In this document: piece by piece, positions 23,295 to 35,833 of the stretch | Layout: each line of letters begins with the position of its first letter | Position numbering within the stretch: position 1 is the first letter of the stretch | Assembly: GCA_023634235.1 (NCBI GenBank) | Contig: JAMKCF010000012.1 | Coordinates: 1,967,001 to 2,031,000, forward strand | Length of the DNA: 64,000 nucleotides | Direction: 5' to 3' | From: Pisaster brevispinus | Taxonomy: Eukaryota; Echinodermata; Asteroidea; Forcipulatida; Asteriidae | The notes under the pieces: model-generated | Seen by the model: only the letters and a program-made list of their open reading frames with translations | Databases searched by the model: none | Told to the model about the DNA's origin: nothing | Program-made: the position numbers and the translations under genes

Positions 23295-24323
23295 GACCAA
23301 GCAGAAGGTAACAAATGAACAATAGAATATCGCGATAAATATTACAATAATAAGAAATCAACAGGAAATGAGAAACAATTAAAACATGTGAATGGCCAAA
23401 ATATGAAGAAAAAACCAATTTCAGTAATAAAGCCAAAACAAATAAAAACTACACATACAAATCAAATTTGTTTTAGTGGATAGTCAACTTAGGCAAAGAG
23501 CGGAAGAGTGGCAGGCAAAAAGTAAAAGGACCCACTACAGCTACAAAATACCCTAATAGTACTGGCAATGAACAACTGAAAGAACACACATCGAAAATGC
23601 AGAAAAAAAAATGACAATGACAGTAAGAATCAAAAAAAAAATTAAATAATGGAACTTGCGTTGCCTGGGCTGGGGTGGAAGGGGCGGTACACAACAGTCG
23701 AAAAAGTCACTTTGTCAATTGGAAAACGTCCACAGAACGAACCGGAACAGCAACCGTAGCGTTGAGCCCGGAAGACGCCCCAGAGCCCCACTTGAAAGTA
23801 CAGTCTAGAAGGTGCAGAGGGCAGCAAGTGAAGGCAACGAAGAAAGCAAAAGTCTTGAGTCAGGAGAGCGGCGAACAGGAAGACAGGATACCGAAGATCG
23901 GGAGAAGAAGCACTGCAAGATGACGTCAACAGCCAGAAGAAGGTAGGAGCAATGATGATCAAAGCCCAACACAGGAATACCGGCAATGCAGTTGGAGAAG
24001 AGTCAACACAAAATTGAAGACTGCGGCTGTAACCTAGGTAGAGCAAGGAAACTTCCGGAAGAAACTATTCAAAAGTCTGACCCGTGGAATGGAGAACATG
24101 AACGTGGTGTCAGAAAGGAGGAGCACATCAGGAAAGGTGGAGATAAATGCAAGCAACCAGTCAGCTGATGTGTAAAACACTGGCGGAGAACTGATGTCAG
24201 GCATATATGAGCCCTTAAAGTAAAAGTTCCTTGCAGAAAAAGTGTAGGTGATGGCCAACGCAGAAAAACAGCAGGCACAGTATGGTAAAGGCAAGTTCGA
24301 TGGCTTGTGGCAGGTCAAAAACG
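23295..24323 (-). other. Leader of element B
   Basis: About 1 kb lies between the primer-binding site and the gag ATG. It has only short ORFs in several frames and several C/T-rich blocks on the minus strand. The length matches the leader of element A, but the sequences are not obviously alike. Confidence 0.4.
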
Positions 24324-24816
24324 CTGCTACCAAATGTAACACAGTATATTGTTGTGTGCTACTTGAGCGGCCGATAACTAAATGTTACAGATATACAGTA
24401 GACGACAGAAAGAGGAAGGCAGACACGTACTGTATACTGGGCTGTATTGGAATTTTATTGTATTATTCCTGGCTGATGGTTAGACGAAAGAAAACTGGAT
24501 TGGGCCACATGGGCTAACCAGACTACCGAGAAAAGCAGAGAATGAACTAAGAATTAAACTGTATGGACAATATATAGAGGATTTGTAAATCTTGGTCACT
24601 GACCGGATAATAGTGGTGGTCAGTGCAGGTCCATGGGGGTATCCAGTGGGCCTACCACATGGGTGATTTATGGGCTTGAGTGCATGGTCAAGGAAGTGGA
24701 CGGAAGCTTGATAATTGGGGATAATGGGGTTAAGGTTGGAAGGAGGCTGTGTTTCTAATAGGGACAATTATTCTTAAAATAATTACTGGTGATGACAGCT
24801 AGATTCAGGGTTTACA

Positions 24817-25070
24817 ATACTGACAACTCATCTTAAGATGAATCTTAGTGCTTTGTGAAATCGAGCCAATTCGCACAACGACTACTTGTTGACTAGAAGC
24901 CGATATTAACTGGTACTCATGCTCTCAAATATGCATTGGGTTCGAGGCAGTATTGACCTCTAGTCGACAAAATGGTTCTTTTGCGAACGTGACCCTTTTG
25001 ACTTCCTTTACGTTGTAGCTTCATCGATTGAACTGGAATCCTCCATTCCACTGTGGTACTTTAATGAGTA
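24817..25070. repeat. Right half of the split MITE, then a second palindromic element
   Basis: The first 51 bases complete the MITE begun at 15556. From about 24869 the sequence aattcgcacaacgactactt resembles the start of another small element seen at 34410 and 35612 (aattcgcacaaggacgatct). Confidence 0.55.
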
Positions 25071-25446
25071 TGCGACGTGTCTGCAAAAACAAGACACAAA
25101 TATTCATCAGTTTATTACGTTTAATCGATTATAATGTGGCATTGACCCCTTGCATCAACGTCACATGATACAGTCGGCGTGCGCTCGCCATTTTTGGTAC
25201 AGTAAGGCCAGACGTCCGTCATGCATGGTGCGTAATAACGCGTAGTGCGCAATGCGTGAAAATGAAAGTATACGCCAAGTAACGTGTGCAATGTTTGGCG
25301 TGATTATGCTCTTTTTAAATGACAGCGCACCAAGCACTACGGACAACGCCTACCTAAAGCGCGCACTTCAATGTATAACAAACGGTGACATTGACTCCGA
25401 TGGCACAACCAAGATTATTGTGGTGATGATGTCAGGTACATGAATG

Positions 25447-25587
25447 CATTGTGCAAGTCTCGCGCGTATTCGAACATTGGGACCGTTAAAGGGTGTGAGT
25501 TTGTTTAACACATTAAAGCAATGTACGTGGGACCAAAGTGGTCCCAAAAATGTTTGAATACGTGCGAGACTTGCACGGTGTATCCAA
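25447..25587. repeat. Palindromic MITE, GTGCAAGTCTCGCGCG family, copy 2
   Basis: The termini and the GGGACCAAAGTGGTCCC-like centre match copy 1 at 2260. The copy lies about 120 bp past the SLC46 stop codon, so it may be transcribed in that 3' untranslated region. Confidence 0.7.
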
Positions 25588-25705
25588 TACCTGACGTTTC
25601 AAAACTGAAATTGTTTTTTCACAGATTGGTAAATGTTGATTGTGTGGTGTTTAGTGACCAATTGACCAATCTGAATATAATAAATAAAGGAATTATGGTT
25701 CACAC

Positions 25706-28700
25706 TTACAGGAAGACACAAAGTTCAAGAAAGAAAAGTCCGCTGGCGGCAAAGAAACTGACGGTCCCATTAAGAATATGAAGAGTTGCAGGGTAGAGAT
25801 TATCAAACACGAGTGCAGCACACAACGTAGCGATCGCATCCATATTCATCAGCAAGGCCACCACACTACCTGTATGCAAATAATAGACTTATAATTTATC
25901 ATCGTCTTGTTGGGGTTTTTCCTTCTTTTTCGTCATTCCAAAACTAAATGTTACCAAAACAAGGCTGGAAGGGAAATAGCAATGTACCCTTGTATAATGA
26001 GAATTAATATTCACGATTGTAAACCGGGAACCCGTCAGCAACGATGAACACAAAACCACTTTGGTAAGTGTTTTCCCCTCACAGGTAGGCATATGGAAGT
26101 TCTACCATGGCGGAATGACCCATGTGGTTTGTGCACCACGCCGGTCCCGATCCCGGTGGTGCCAGCGTCATAGGGGACGGTCCCCTGGTGTGTGTCCCCC
26201 AATGAGTATGGGCTAAAGGAATTGTCGAGTCAAAAGAGGGGGTTATAAGACGAATTATCAACACAATTTCCCGTATGGGGAGGAAGGGGGCAGGGGGGAC
26301 GACACACAGAATCTCAACGGGGAGGGCAGAAAAATGTCCTGCCACACTAAGTACTCACTGACTAAGCACAGGGTGATGGGTTGTTGCGCTCATTTATTTG
26401 CCTTTGAGCGAAGACTTTTTTAAACTAAGCTCTGGATGGAAGAAAGGGTTTTATAAAATGAACGCCACTCTTATTTTATATAAATATCGTTTTCAACAGC
26501 GGTTTAAATGAACAAGGCACCAGAACAATGGTATACAAGAGTCGGCGTGATTTATATACATGTAAACGTACTTAAACTACCCCGTTTCCCATTTGTAAGT
26601 GTTTTGTTTTTCGGTTTGGAAAATTACCTTGAAATTGAGTTTTAAAAACAACGTCATGCCGGTGATCTCTGGTATGGCGTGTCACGGCCGAGCAGTTGAG
26701 CACCGGACTCAAGTTCTGGTGTTCCTGGTCAACAGAGTGTCGAGTCCCGGTTGTGGCAGTTGTGTCCTTGAGTTAAACACTTTACCATAATTGCTTCGTC
26801 CTTCGGATGGGACATTATGCCATAGGTCACGTGTACAAGCATATTATGCCTAATGCACGTAAAAGAACCAAAGCCAGATAGCGTGAAAGAGTAGGGCTTA
26901 ACCCCGATGTTACTGGTTCACATAGCAAGCACCCTTTTTTACAGGTTTCCACAGGATTGCAGGCTACAGTGGTTATGATACATCCTTGGTTTCATTACCA
27001 GAAATATAGAACATCATGGTAAGTCATCATAACAGTATTGATCGACTGTACAACCTGTGCTAACTGCGTCGGGCAAGACGGCAGATAGTTAGGGGTCAAA
27101 GGAATCCAAAATTAAGTATGCCCGACCCGCCCCACCCAAGATCCATGTGAGTCACGTACACCACATTTTGTTAGTCTTTGAACATACCCGTCTCGTCATC
27201 AGAAACTAACATAGTTGTTACTCCTTTGTAAATTGCAGGAACCAATCCGAAGACAAAAGATGGCACTGCGGCTAAGATAATACACAAAAAACAAAACGGG
27301 CAATATTATGATCGGCAATATTACGGACTAGCTATTAAGCTGTCAAAAGATGCACTGCACTTTAAAAGTCAGAAACTCCTGGATGTTAAAAACAAATTTC
27401 CCGGATCGAACACAATGGCAATTTACACCATTTTAACGGGAGGAATAGAGACCTGTACTTTTTTACCCACTCACATGATGACCTTTATCTATTGGAAAAT
27501 GAGTACTTCACATAATTTAATTTGACATTTCCCTTAAAGTAGCAAGATGGATAAACCATAAACTGAGTAAGCATGTCGCCATAGGGCCTATTTGTTGGCC
27601 ATATCTTACGAACCGTATACTTGATTCAAACACACATCTTAGTTCTTAGACGAAACTATTTGACCAATTGCATTGGCCGCCATCGCTGACGTCATTCAAT
27701 GGAAATGTCAACGCGAGTACAGTACGCGCAACGCACAACTCTCAGCCAACGACGGGTCTTCATTGACCTCAGTGAGGGCGCTGTTTGGACTTGTGACGTC
27801 ACTTTTCGGACGTTACTGTCTTCACGATTACTTATCGATACCTAACTCTTGTAGAACTCTTTCTCTATTTTTAACACATATGAAACTGCAGGTCATCAAT
27901 GGTAAAAGAGGAAGACTAGTCCACAAGGGCCCAATTTCATAGAGCTGCTTAGCACCAAAAACAAGCTAAAACAACAAAAACATGCTTACCGGAATAAGGT
28001 TACCAGCCGAAATACCATTTTACATGTACCCTCTTCTTTCTGGTATCCTGCTCATTTTTGCTTCACGGAAAACTGATATACTTTATGAAATTGGGTCCAT
28101 GGGCTTGTATCCGATACCTACCTAACCATAAGACAGTTGATGTTCGGGCAAAAGCGAAGAGTACACAGGCAGCGCTCATGAACAGCAAGACCAAAATAAC
28201 TACGACACTGTTGTTGATGCGAGCCCATCGTAAAAAAGGCAGAAGCACCAGTAGGGCAACGGCATTTGCTATTGCTATAACACCTATAAGGGAACCTGTG
28301 GAAGTGAAATGTATAGCATACAAATAAAACTGTCTGCTTCGGGTGTTATTGTTAAAACTACGACTCCCGATGTGCTTCTTGGCGCATTCTATTTGGAAAA
28401 TTGACCACTCCGGGGATCACGTTGGAAGTCGTAGTTTTAACTATCACAGCATGAGTAAAAGTTTTATAACACCCCGTACATACATTGCGCTTAGACGTCC
28501 AAAGAAGCTGTTGTTGCTATGGGTGTAGTACATTGATTGCCTTCTAGTAAAAATAAGTCATATCACGTAATGCGCTCTAAACCAATCAAAAGGCAGAATC
28601 ATTAAATGGCTGTAATAATAAAAAATAATAAAACATAGATCATGTGACACGCCCTAAACCAATTAAATAGCGGGGTCTTTGTAAGGGGTGTTAAAAAACG

Positions 28701-31080
28701 AATTATGGAGAGATTTATTTCGCAATAAATTACGTTGGTGACACTGCATAAGTGAAGGATTTGTGTTCATAGAGATCCGCATTTTGGAAAAGGTGGACAC
28801 GACAAAACATCACCGATCAAGTATACAGGTTTTACAAAAGTACTTCAAAACAAAATATTGCAGGTTATGACGTCTGGTGGGCCACCTTTTTCGTTCGCAA
28901 AGGCTACATATAACTTGTATCATCTCAATACATCTACTAAACGTTTAAACATGGACGTTATCTCCTCCCGACCAATTAGAATGGATGATTTTTCCCAGGT
29001 ATTTATGAGATTCAGTTAAAACTAAACTTGTATAATTACCAGTCGTTATTGGATTCCATCTGAAGGGTGCTTTGCTGGCATATAACACAAACACACTCTG
29101 AAACCCTGTAAGAACAAAACAAAAGGAAGTAATTGTTATGTTGGAAACACCTTTACCCCCAGCCTCTTCCTATTGGAAAGAAAACAATTTAGTGTTGTAG
29201 ATCATGAAACCAAAACCAAGACTTCATTGAATCTACATGGCTGTATCCGAATTGGCGGCTACAACTGAGGATACGGCTGTTGCCAAATCGGACACGGTGT
29301 GGCAGGAGATTCTGTCCCCCTGAGATTCTGTCCCCTCCCCCCCCCATACGACGAACTGTGTACAAACGTCTTCTGATGGCGCTCTCTTTTGAATCATCCG
29401 CCTTCAGCCCATATTAATTTCCCATATATCGTCACTGTTTTCACGAAGAGGCAATTCTTAAAAAAATCACACATTTTGGCAAATCAGTGTTTTTACATAT
29501 TTTGGATGTTATTAGTGACATCAACATTTTCCCAAAGTTTCAAGTGCTAAATCGTTATGTTTTTCTAATTACGCTAATTAGCACAAGGACCATTACCAAA
29601 CTCCCACTTTTGCGTTTTCACGAACAGCCACAATTAAATTTTCCATTTTTTACATTGAACTACATAGCGCTGGCACGGTGCCAAAAACGACTACTCTGCA
29701 TTTTGAGTTTTCACGAAGAGGCAATTTGTGTGACCTAGATAAATTTAGTTTTCACGAACAGACACTCGTCGTTTACGCATTGGTTTGTACACGACGCGCT
29801 GCACACAGACCTCGTTCGCGCAATTTTCACGAAGAGAAACTCGTGTTAAACAGTTAATTACTCATTAATTAAACTCACTGTAATGAAAACAACACATTTG
29901 CACGGTTTAGGATCTCTGTTTTTATGCTTGGAAAAATGTCAACGTTTAGATGGCAAACAGTGTCCGAAACAATGATTTCAAAAATAGTTTAACTTCAAAC
30001 GCGATTTTCTCCAAACATGAAAGTTTGGCTGCTGGGGCAAAATTGCCTCTTCGTGAAAACAGTGATGATATATGGGAAGGAATATCCAGGGGACAGATTT
30101 CCCTATGACAACGACCTAAGGTACACAAGAAAAGTCCAGGAGTCACACTCACCATAAAACGCGAACTGGTTCAGAAGATACGAGACCATCACCAGAATCA
30201 TGGTCGATCTCCTCCGTCCTGGCCGTTTCCTAACAGCTACAACGAAGGACCTCATCAACAAGTCTAAACTACAACACTCTCCACAAAACCCAGCAACGCC
30301 CCCGTCGTTTTGCCGAGGGGCGTGTGCCGAGTCCCCGCGGTTGCTTTGCTGTCCACACCCGAGCAAGGGATCCGTTTCTTGTGCCATCGAGGAGTTGCCG
30401 GAAGCCTCTATTTGACGCGTTTCCTTCAAACACAGTGTGTACAATATTCCACAAAGGAAAAGCACAATCATAAGAATGAAGAGAAGAGAATAGAGGTGGG
30501 CATTCAACAGTAGACCCGATGAAAATAATGAAATAATGGAGGCTACAAAGAGGGCCGCATCGGCGAGCCCAACACGCTTTACTTGGTCATCAATGCTCGT
30601 TATATCAGCAATGTAACTATAAACAGTCGTCAGGATAATGACCTGACCACCGGATGATCCCAGACCCACCGATCCTATCAGTAGAAATGGCATAGGGATG
30701 TGGATCCACACAGAAGAAACCAGCCAGACTGTTCCAAATAAAACACCACCGAGAGAGGCGATTATGATTGCGGGTTTACGACCGTTTCGGTCCGACCATG
30801 CAGCCAGGACCAGACTCGAACACAAGGTTGGAACCAGCAGGGCAATGTCTGTGTACAGCATCCAGCGAGCCGTGTCAATCTGGACCACCTCTTCCCACCG
30901 AGGATTAGCGCTGAGGTTGAGACAGGCTTCCGAGTCGTCGTAGTTGATCATGCAGAGTTTGAAGAAGAAAAACTGCTGCCTGCCCTGGACGAGGAAGTAT
31001 ATAGGAGTCATGGCTGCCAGCATTATCGGCTCCACCGTGATGCCACCCAACAGACGACGGATGTGAACCCAAACACCCAT
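25706..31080 (-). CDS. SLC46-type major facilitator transporter
   Basis: Five coding exons read from high to low: 31080-30153, 29105-29040, 28295-28122, 27271-27188, 25869-25706. All introns are phase 1 with GT/AG borders and together give about 471 residues, the usual length of SLC46 proteins. Evidence: ITVEP near the N-terminus, a first helix followed by a luminal/extracellular loop with sequon NLS at residue 55, the MFS motif DRNGRK at residues 97-102, about 11-12 hydrophobic segments, and the late motifs GLVPAIYKG, VSDDETG and NLYPATLHI. The family includes the proton-coupled folate transporter (A1) and lysosomal/plasma membrane carriers (A2, A3). The substrate cannot be read here. An ETDPLL sequence in the central loop fits an acidic dileucine sorting signal. 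The ATG at 31080 is chosen because it is the first before the conserved region; upstream in-frame codons lack an ATG. Confidence 0.92.
26670..26930 (+). repeat. tRNA-derived SINE, antisense in an SLC46 intron
   Basis: The head cacggccgagcagttgagca and the B-box-like gtcgagtcccggttg are followed by tgtgtccttgagttaaacac and ttcgtccttcggatgggaca. It is the same family as 46376-46735 but more diverged. Confidence 0.65.
27929..28097. repeat. GGGCCCAATTTCATAGAGC MITE copy in an SLC46 intron
   Basis: The left end is GGGCCCAATTTCATAGAGCT and the right end ttatgaaattgggtcc, with the core ggttaccagcc...ggtatcctgc. It ends 25 bp beyond the donor of the 28295-28122 exon. Confidence 0.7.
29232..29300. 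repeat. Short CGAATTGGCGGCTAC-type MITE
   Basis: The ends gtatccgaattggcggctac and gccaaatcggacacgg are inverted. Larger relatives are at 42850-42995 and about 54960-55085. Confidence 0.5.
29301..30107. mobile_element. 0.8-kb element with inverted ends and repeated TTCACGAAGAGGCAATT motifs
   Basis: The left end ggcaggagattctgtccccc...tatatcgtcactgttttcac and right end gtgaaaacagtgatgatata...ggggacagatttccc are inverted copies. The interior repeats ttttcacgaagaggcaattt or close variants at about 29440, 29709 and 29820, with shorter ttcacgaaca variants at 29618 and 29746. Shorter relatives of the left end occur at 52362, 53755 and 56665. It has no coding potential. It lies in the first SLC46 intron. 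Confidence 0.6.
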
Positions 31081-31110
31081 CCTGATAAAAGTGTTTCTCG
31101 ACCAACCCAA

Positions 31111-33098
31111 CTCGTCAACTAGCGACTAGGCTCATACACACACACACACACAACAACAACCCACCAGAAACCGAGTGATAATTCAATCACTGTAGCAGAT
31201 ACCTTACCAGTATTCGTTTGATGGAAAGAACTAGCTCACCCGTAACACTTAGGCCCTTATATTAATGAAGTAAGAATGGCTTTATATCGATCAGGGCATT
31301 GCTCTGTTTCAAGAGCGACCAACTGGGCACGGTTAGTGTGGCTGATTGCCAAAAGTTGTCTTAAAGTTATATGGAAAGCTCAAGGTTCAAGGTTCAAGGT
31401 TCAGAGCTGTCACTGTGGATCCAGGCGAGACCTACAAACCAAGCGAGACCTGCAAACCGGCGGTTCAGTCTAGAACTCATGTGAGACCATTGCATCTGAA
31501 CACAGGCGTGGAGCTGTTTTTACTTACACAGGATTTCCAGACTGCTTACGAGACCCTACGCAGCAGGAAAGGAAAATGGCTGTGAAGATAACCTCCTCCC
31601 CCTCCTTCAACAAAAATCAGTTTCGCAACCACTCACCGAATTGGACTAATCTCCCGTATGTGACGATCCCGGAAGCCATGCTCTAACCAAAGGTTGCGAT
31701 GCTAACGGCAGTCATGCTGCTCTACTAACGTTAACTAGAGTGGACTGCATACAAGATTCATGGACATCAATCTAGCACAGCATGGTCCTATACTGCTCTA
31801 TGATCAAACTACATGTGTGTATACACACCTTTTTACTTCTATTGGCTTCAGTACACAAACGATTATACACTGCAGCCTACAATTAATTATTCAGTTGACT
31901 AAACCCAGCAGTTGAACAACATGTCTTTGGTATTGTTTGACCTTTGACCGTACTCTTCTCCGCTTGTACAACGTTCTCAATTCTACCATGCCCCAGTCGA
32001 AATCTAAAACTTCTGTTGGGACACCTACAATAGATAATAATATTTAAAAAAAACCTACCAACTAATAGAATCGCTCAAAGTTGAAGGCAATTTTAAAGGA
32101 TATAAGTAAAACTGTTTATATATTGTGCGTTCATGTGTATAACATGTAGGCCTAGTTATGAATAACCCATTCAGTTGGATCACTGTTGGTTTGGGAAGTA
32201 TAGTTGAGTCATGGTTGAATAGGGTTGAATTAAATTATCGACCCCCCCCCCCTTGAGAAATAATTCATTTTGAAGTAATATGGGTTGGTAGTAAATAACA
32301 GATCAACAATGTGGTTCAGGTTCACTGCAATTTTAGAAGGAATATCCACAAACATTTTACCCCCCCCCCCCCGAAATAATAAAAAACAAAACCCAAACCA
32401 AACAACAGCAACATTGGTTTGATTGAGTGTCATTTATAGTGATGGGACAACATTTTTGTGTAACAAGAAAAGTTGTCTGATTATTATCATCGTAATGTTA
32501 TACCTTTCTGGTAATGAAACCATGGGTGCCTCATTAAGTGAAATCATCACTGAAGCTCCCAAGCCCGAGGAAACCTGTAAGCAATTACAGTGCTTGCTAC
32601 GTGAATCAGAAACACGGGGGTTAACCCCTACACGCTTTTTAAAATTTGTACTCGGTGCTCTCCCAAGCTCTGTGAAAAATCCACAGGCAACACTATTCTA
32701 CGATAAGTGTTCTGTGTTCATTTACGTGCATTACAAATCCTAGTATAAGGCTTATTGTCTCATCTGGACAGAGGAGTTATTGTATCTTTCTATACAGAAC
32801 ACAAGGCAGACGGTCCACAAGCCGGAGCCTAGCCCAAGCTGTGGTTTCGAAAAATGGCCAATGGCGTTTGCCAACCAATAGTGTCTGTACGATGTGCGCG
32901 CGCATGTAGTTTGCTCGCATAATGTAGGGAACCCAGGATTGCTCTCTGTGTTCAACTGTCTGATCTTTAAACTTTGTAAACTAGCATAATTATTTTCAAT
33001 ACAAAGATAAGTTTCGGTCCACCTCTGAGGGCTTGCTCTCTTAAGAGAAAGATTTTTTTTTTGCTGTGGGTATTTCTCTCGATTTTGTAGGAATCATA
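31111..33098. other. Intergenic region between SLC46 and the tandem duplication
   Basis: It holds a (CA)n run at 31136-31155, short GGTTCAA and GAGACCT repeats near 31380-31460, and C-runs near 32241 and 32359. One short ORF with ATG at 32521 (MGASLSEII...) runs about 70 codons to 32743. No gene is otherwise supported. Confidence 0.4.
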
Positions 33099-35833
33099 CT
33101 GTTATTTCGGTTGTGTAAAGTCTTACACAAGTGTTTACGCAACCCCTGTTTATTTTAAGAAAATTACGTCGACAAACGCTGGTGAGAACTTGGCCAGGGC
33201 TTGATTTCACATCGTAACTGTGTATCAATCGCTTAATTGCTAAAAAGCAAAGTGTGATGTCACAAATGGTGATATTGACAACTCATCTTAAGATGAGTGT
33301 TGGTGCTTTGTGAAATCGAGCCCTGGGCTGGCCCAGTGTCTTTCACAACAAGCATTAACATGTTATGAAATATTTGTTTTTTGAAAATTAGTGCTATGCG
33401 CTTTAAGCAGGTTTTTAAAAACTTGCCTTTTTGTATCTTAGGCTATCTGTTTTTATGGTAAACACTGCACACTGGGTCTCGTCACTGAGACAAACTTTAG
33501 TTTATAACAAAATTACACCCGCCAAGAAAAAAAAAACCCAAACAAAAAACAGGTGAAGAAGCAAATTGTCCATTCTGGTCATGCTCCGAATACTATGGGA
33601 GGAATATTGTCCCACAGCTTTCTGTTGGTACTGCTTTGTGCTTAAATCATCTCTTAATCAAAGACAATTTGTACTTTTTAGGGCTAGAGTTGAATTGGGT
33701 ATTTGTAAACTTGTAAAACTTGTATATTATATGTACGTTGACCTTTTGTCCTTCATATCAACGTGGCTGGGCAGTGTTATTTGTAATCGTATTGTGTGCT
33801 ATTGAAACTACACCGGAGGTCCCGGAGGCCATGGTCTCTGTTGCCCTGGTTTCGGCCTTGACGCCCTTTCAGACGTTTCCCACTGGAAGTGCCCATTGCA
33901 AAATGAAAATGGCCCTGCCCTCTCAAAGATGAAATTCCAGGCCTGATATTGATAGTCCTTTTTTAATTAGAGGGCCGGCCTCCTCTCCGTGCCCCTTAGA
34001 CAACTGAATGCTGACCTGGATACGTGCACTCTTCACCGCACCACAACTCTTAACTAATTAATTTAATCATAATTGAGCTATAACCGTCTTAGTACTTAGG
34101 CTCGTTACTAATTGTGTACATACAAGGTCCGGTGAATCCAAATGTACAGCTTCATCAAATAAGTCTTCTTTGGAATTAAACACAGCTTCCGGGAAGTGAG
34201 CGCCGCATGAGGCATTTTTTAATCCAGGGCATGATTAAGCACAAGTATCTAAGCACAGCAACACCATGCTTATTAGATCAGCCAAAATGCCATATAACAT
34301 GTACAATCTTTGACTGGTATCCTGCACATTTTTGCTACGAAGATAACTGTAAAGCAATTTTTTTCTGCTTTATAAGCAGCTCTACGAAATAAGGCCCAGG
34401 TTATAGGCCAAATTCGCACAAGGACGATCTTGTCGTCAAGCGGCAGTTAACTGGGAGTCATACTCAAACACTTGTGTTGGGTACGAGGGAATCTCGATCA
34501 TCTCGCGTCCTCTCGAGTGAACTTGGCCGTAATTATGTCATCAAGTCGACTAACCCTTCTGTCGACTTGTCGATGTGACAGGAGATTCTGACCCCAGAGA
34601 TTCTGTCCCTCGAACGGCGAGATATTTTTGCTGTTATTTCGGTTGTGTAAAGTCTTACACAAGTGTTTACGCAACCCCTGTTTATTTTAAGAAAATTACG
34701 TCGACAAACGCTGGTGAGAACTTGGCCAGGGCTTGATTTCACATCGTAACTGTGTATCAATCGCTTAATTGCTAAAAAGCAAAGTGTGATGTCACAAATG
34801 GTGATATTGACAACTCATCTTAAGATGAGTGTTGGTGCTTTGTGAAATCGAGCCCTGGGCTGGCCCAGTGTCTTTCACAACGAGCATTAACATGTTATGA
34901 AATATTTGTTTTTTGAAAATTAGTGCTATGCGCTTTAAGCAGGTTTTTAAAAACTTGCCTTTTTGTATCTTAGGCTATCTGTTTTTATGGTAAACACTGC
35001 ACACTGGGTCTCGTCACTGAGACAAACTTTAGTTTATAACAAAATTACACCCGCCAAGAAAAAAAAAACCCAAACAAAAAACAGGTGAAGAAGCAAATTG
35101 TCCATTCTGGTCATGCTCCGAATACTATGGGAGGAATATTGTCCCACAGCTTTCTGTTGGTACTGCTTTGTGCTTAAATCATCTCTTAATCAAAGACAAT
35201 TTGTACTTTTTAGGGCTAGAGTTGAATTGGGTATTTGTAAACTTGTAAAACTTGTATATTATATGTACGTTGACCTTTTGTCCTTCATATCAACGTGGCT
35301 GGGCAGTGTTATTTGTAATCGTATTGTGTGCTATTGAAACTACACCGGAGGTCCCGGAGGCCATGGTCTCTGTTGCCCTGGTTTCGGCCTTGACGCCCTT
35401 TCAGACGTTTCCCACTGGAAGTGCCCATTGCAAAATGAAAATGGCCCTGCAACACCATGCAACACCATGCTTATTAGATCAGCCAAAATGCCATATAACA
35501 TGTACAATCTTTGACTGGTATCCTGCACATTTTTGCTACGAAGATAACTGTAAAGCAATTTTTTTCTGCTTTATAAGCAGCTCTACGAAATAAGGCCCAG
35601 GTTATAGGCCAAATTCGCACAAGGACGATCTTGTCGTCAAGCGGCAGTTAACTGGGAGTCATACTCAAACACTTGTGTTGGGTACGAGGGAATCTCGATC
35701 ATCTCGCGTCCTCTCGAGTGAACTTGGCCGTAATTATGTCATCAAGTCGACTAACCCTTCTGTCGACTTGTCGATGTGACAGGAGATTCTGACCCCAGAG
35801 ATTCTGTCCCTCGAACGGCGAGATATTTTTGCT
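33099..35833. repeat. Tandem duplication of a 1.53-kb unit, second copy with a ~340-bp deletion
   Basis: Unit 1 (33099-34630) is repeated from 34631 to 35833 with an offset of 1532 bp. The first ~820 bp appear to differ by a single base (caacaagcatt versus caacgagcatt). The second unit lacks the part corresponding to about 33920-34257. At that joint the 10-mer caacaccatg is duplicated. The unit contains a CTCGATTTCACAAAG-type MITE, a GGGCCCAATTTCATAG-type MITE and an AATTCGCACAAGG element, and no supported gene. Confidence 0.9.

Larger units (their letters stand above)
19707..24816 (-). mobile_element. Ty3/gypsy LTR retrotransposon (element B), internally deleted
   Basis: LTRs lie at 24335-24816 (5') and 19707-20187 (3'), 482 and 481 bp, apparently differing by one inserted base near 24486. 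On the minus strand they read TGTAAACCC...GTTACA. The 4-bp target duplication ATAC flanks the unit (19703-19706 and 24817-24820). The primer-binding site TGGTAGCAG (initiator tRNA-Met) is at 24332-24324. Gene order is gag start, RT end, RNase H, integrase. Most of gag, the protease and the catalytic RT are deleted at about 23060, so the copy cannot be autonomous. Confidence 0.88.

Noticed and set aside
26079..26345. An 88-codon minus-strand ORF tested as the missing SLC46 exon.
   Set aside because: It has no hydrophobic segment or family motif. The real fourth exon was found at 27271-27188 with correct phase.
33566..33932. ORFs of 70-113 codons present twice (also at 35098-35593).
   Set aside because: They repeat because of the tandem duplication; overlapping frames, repeat-derived composition and no domains.
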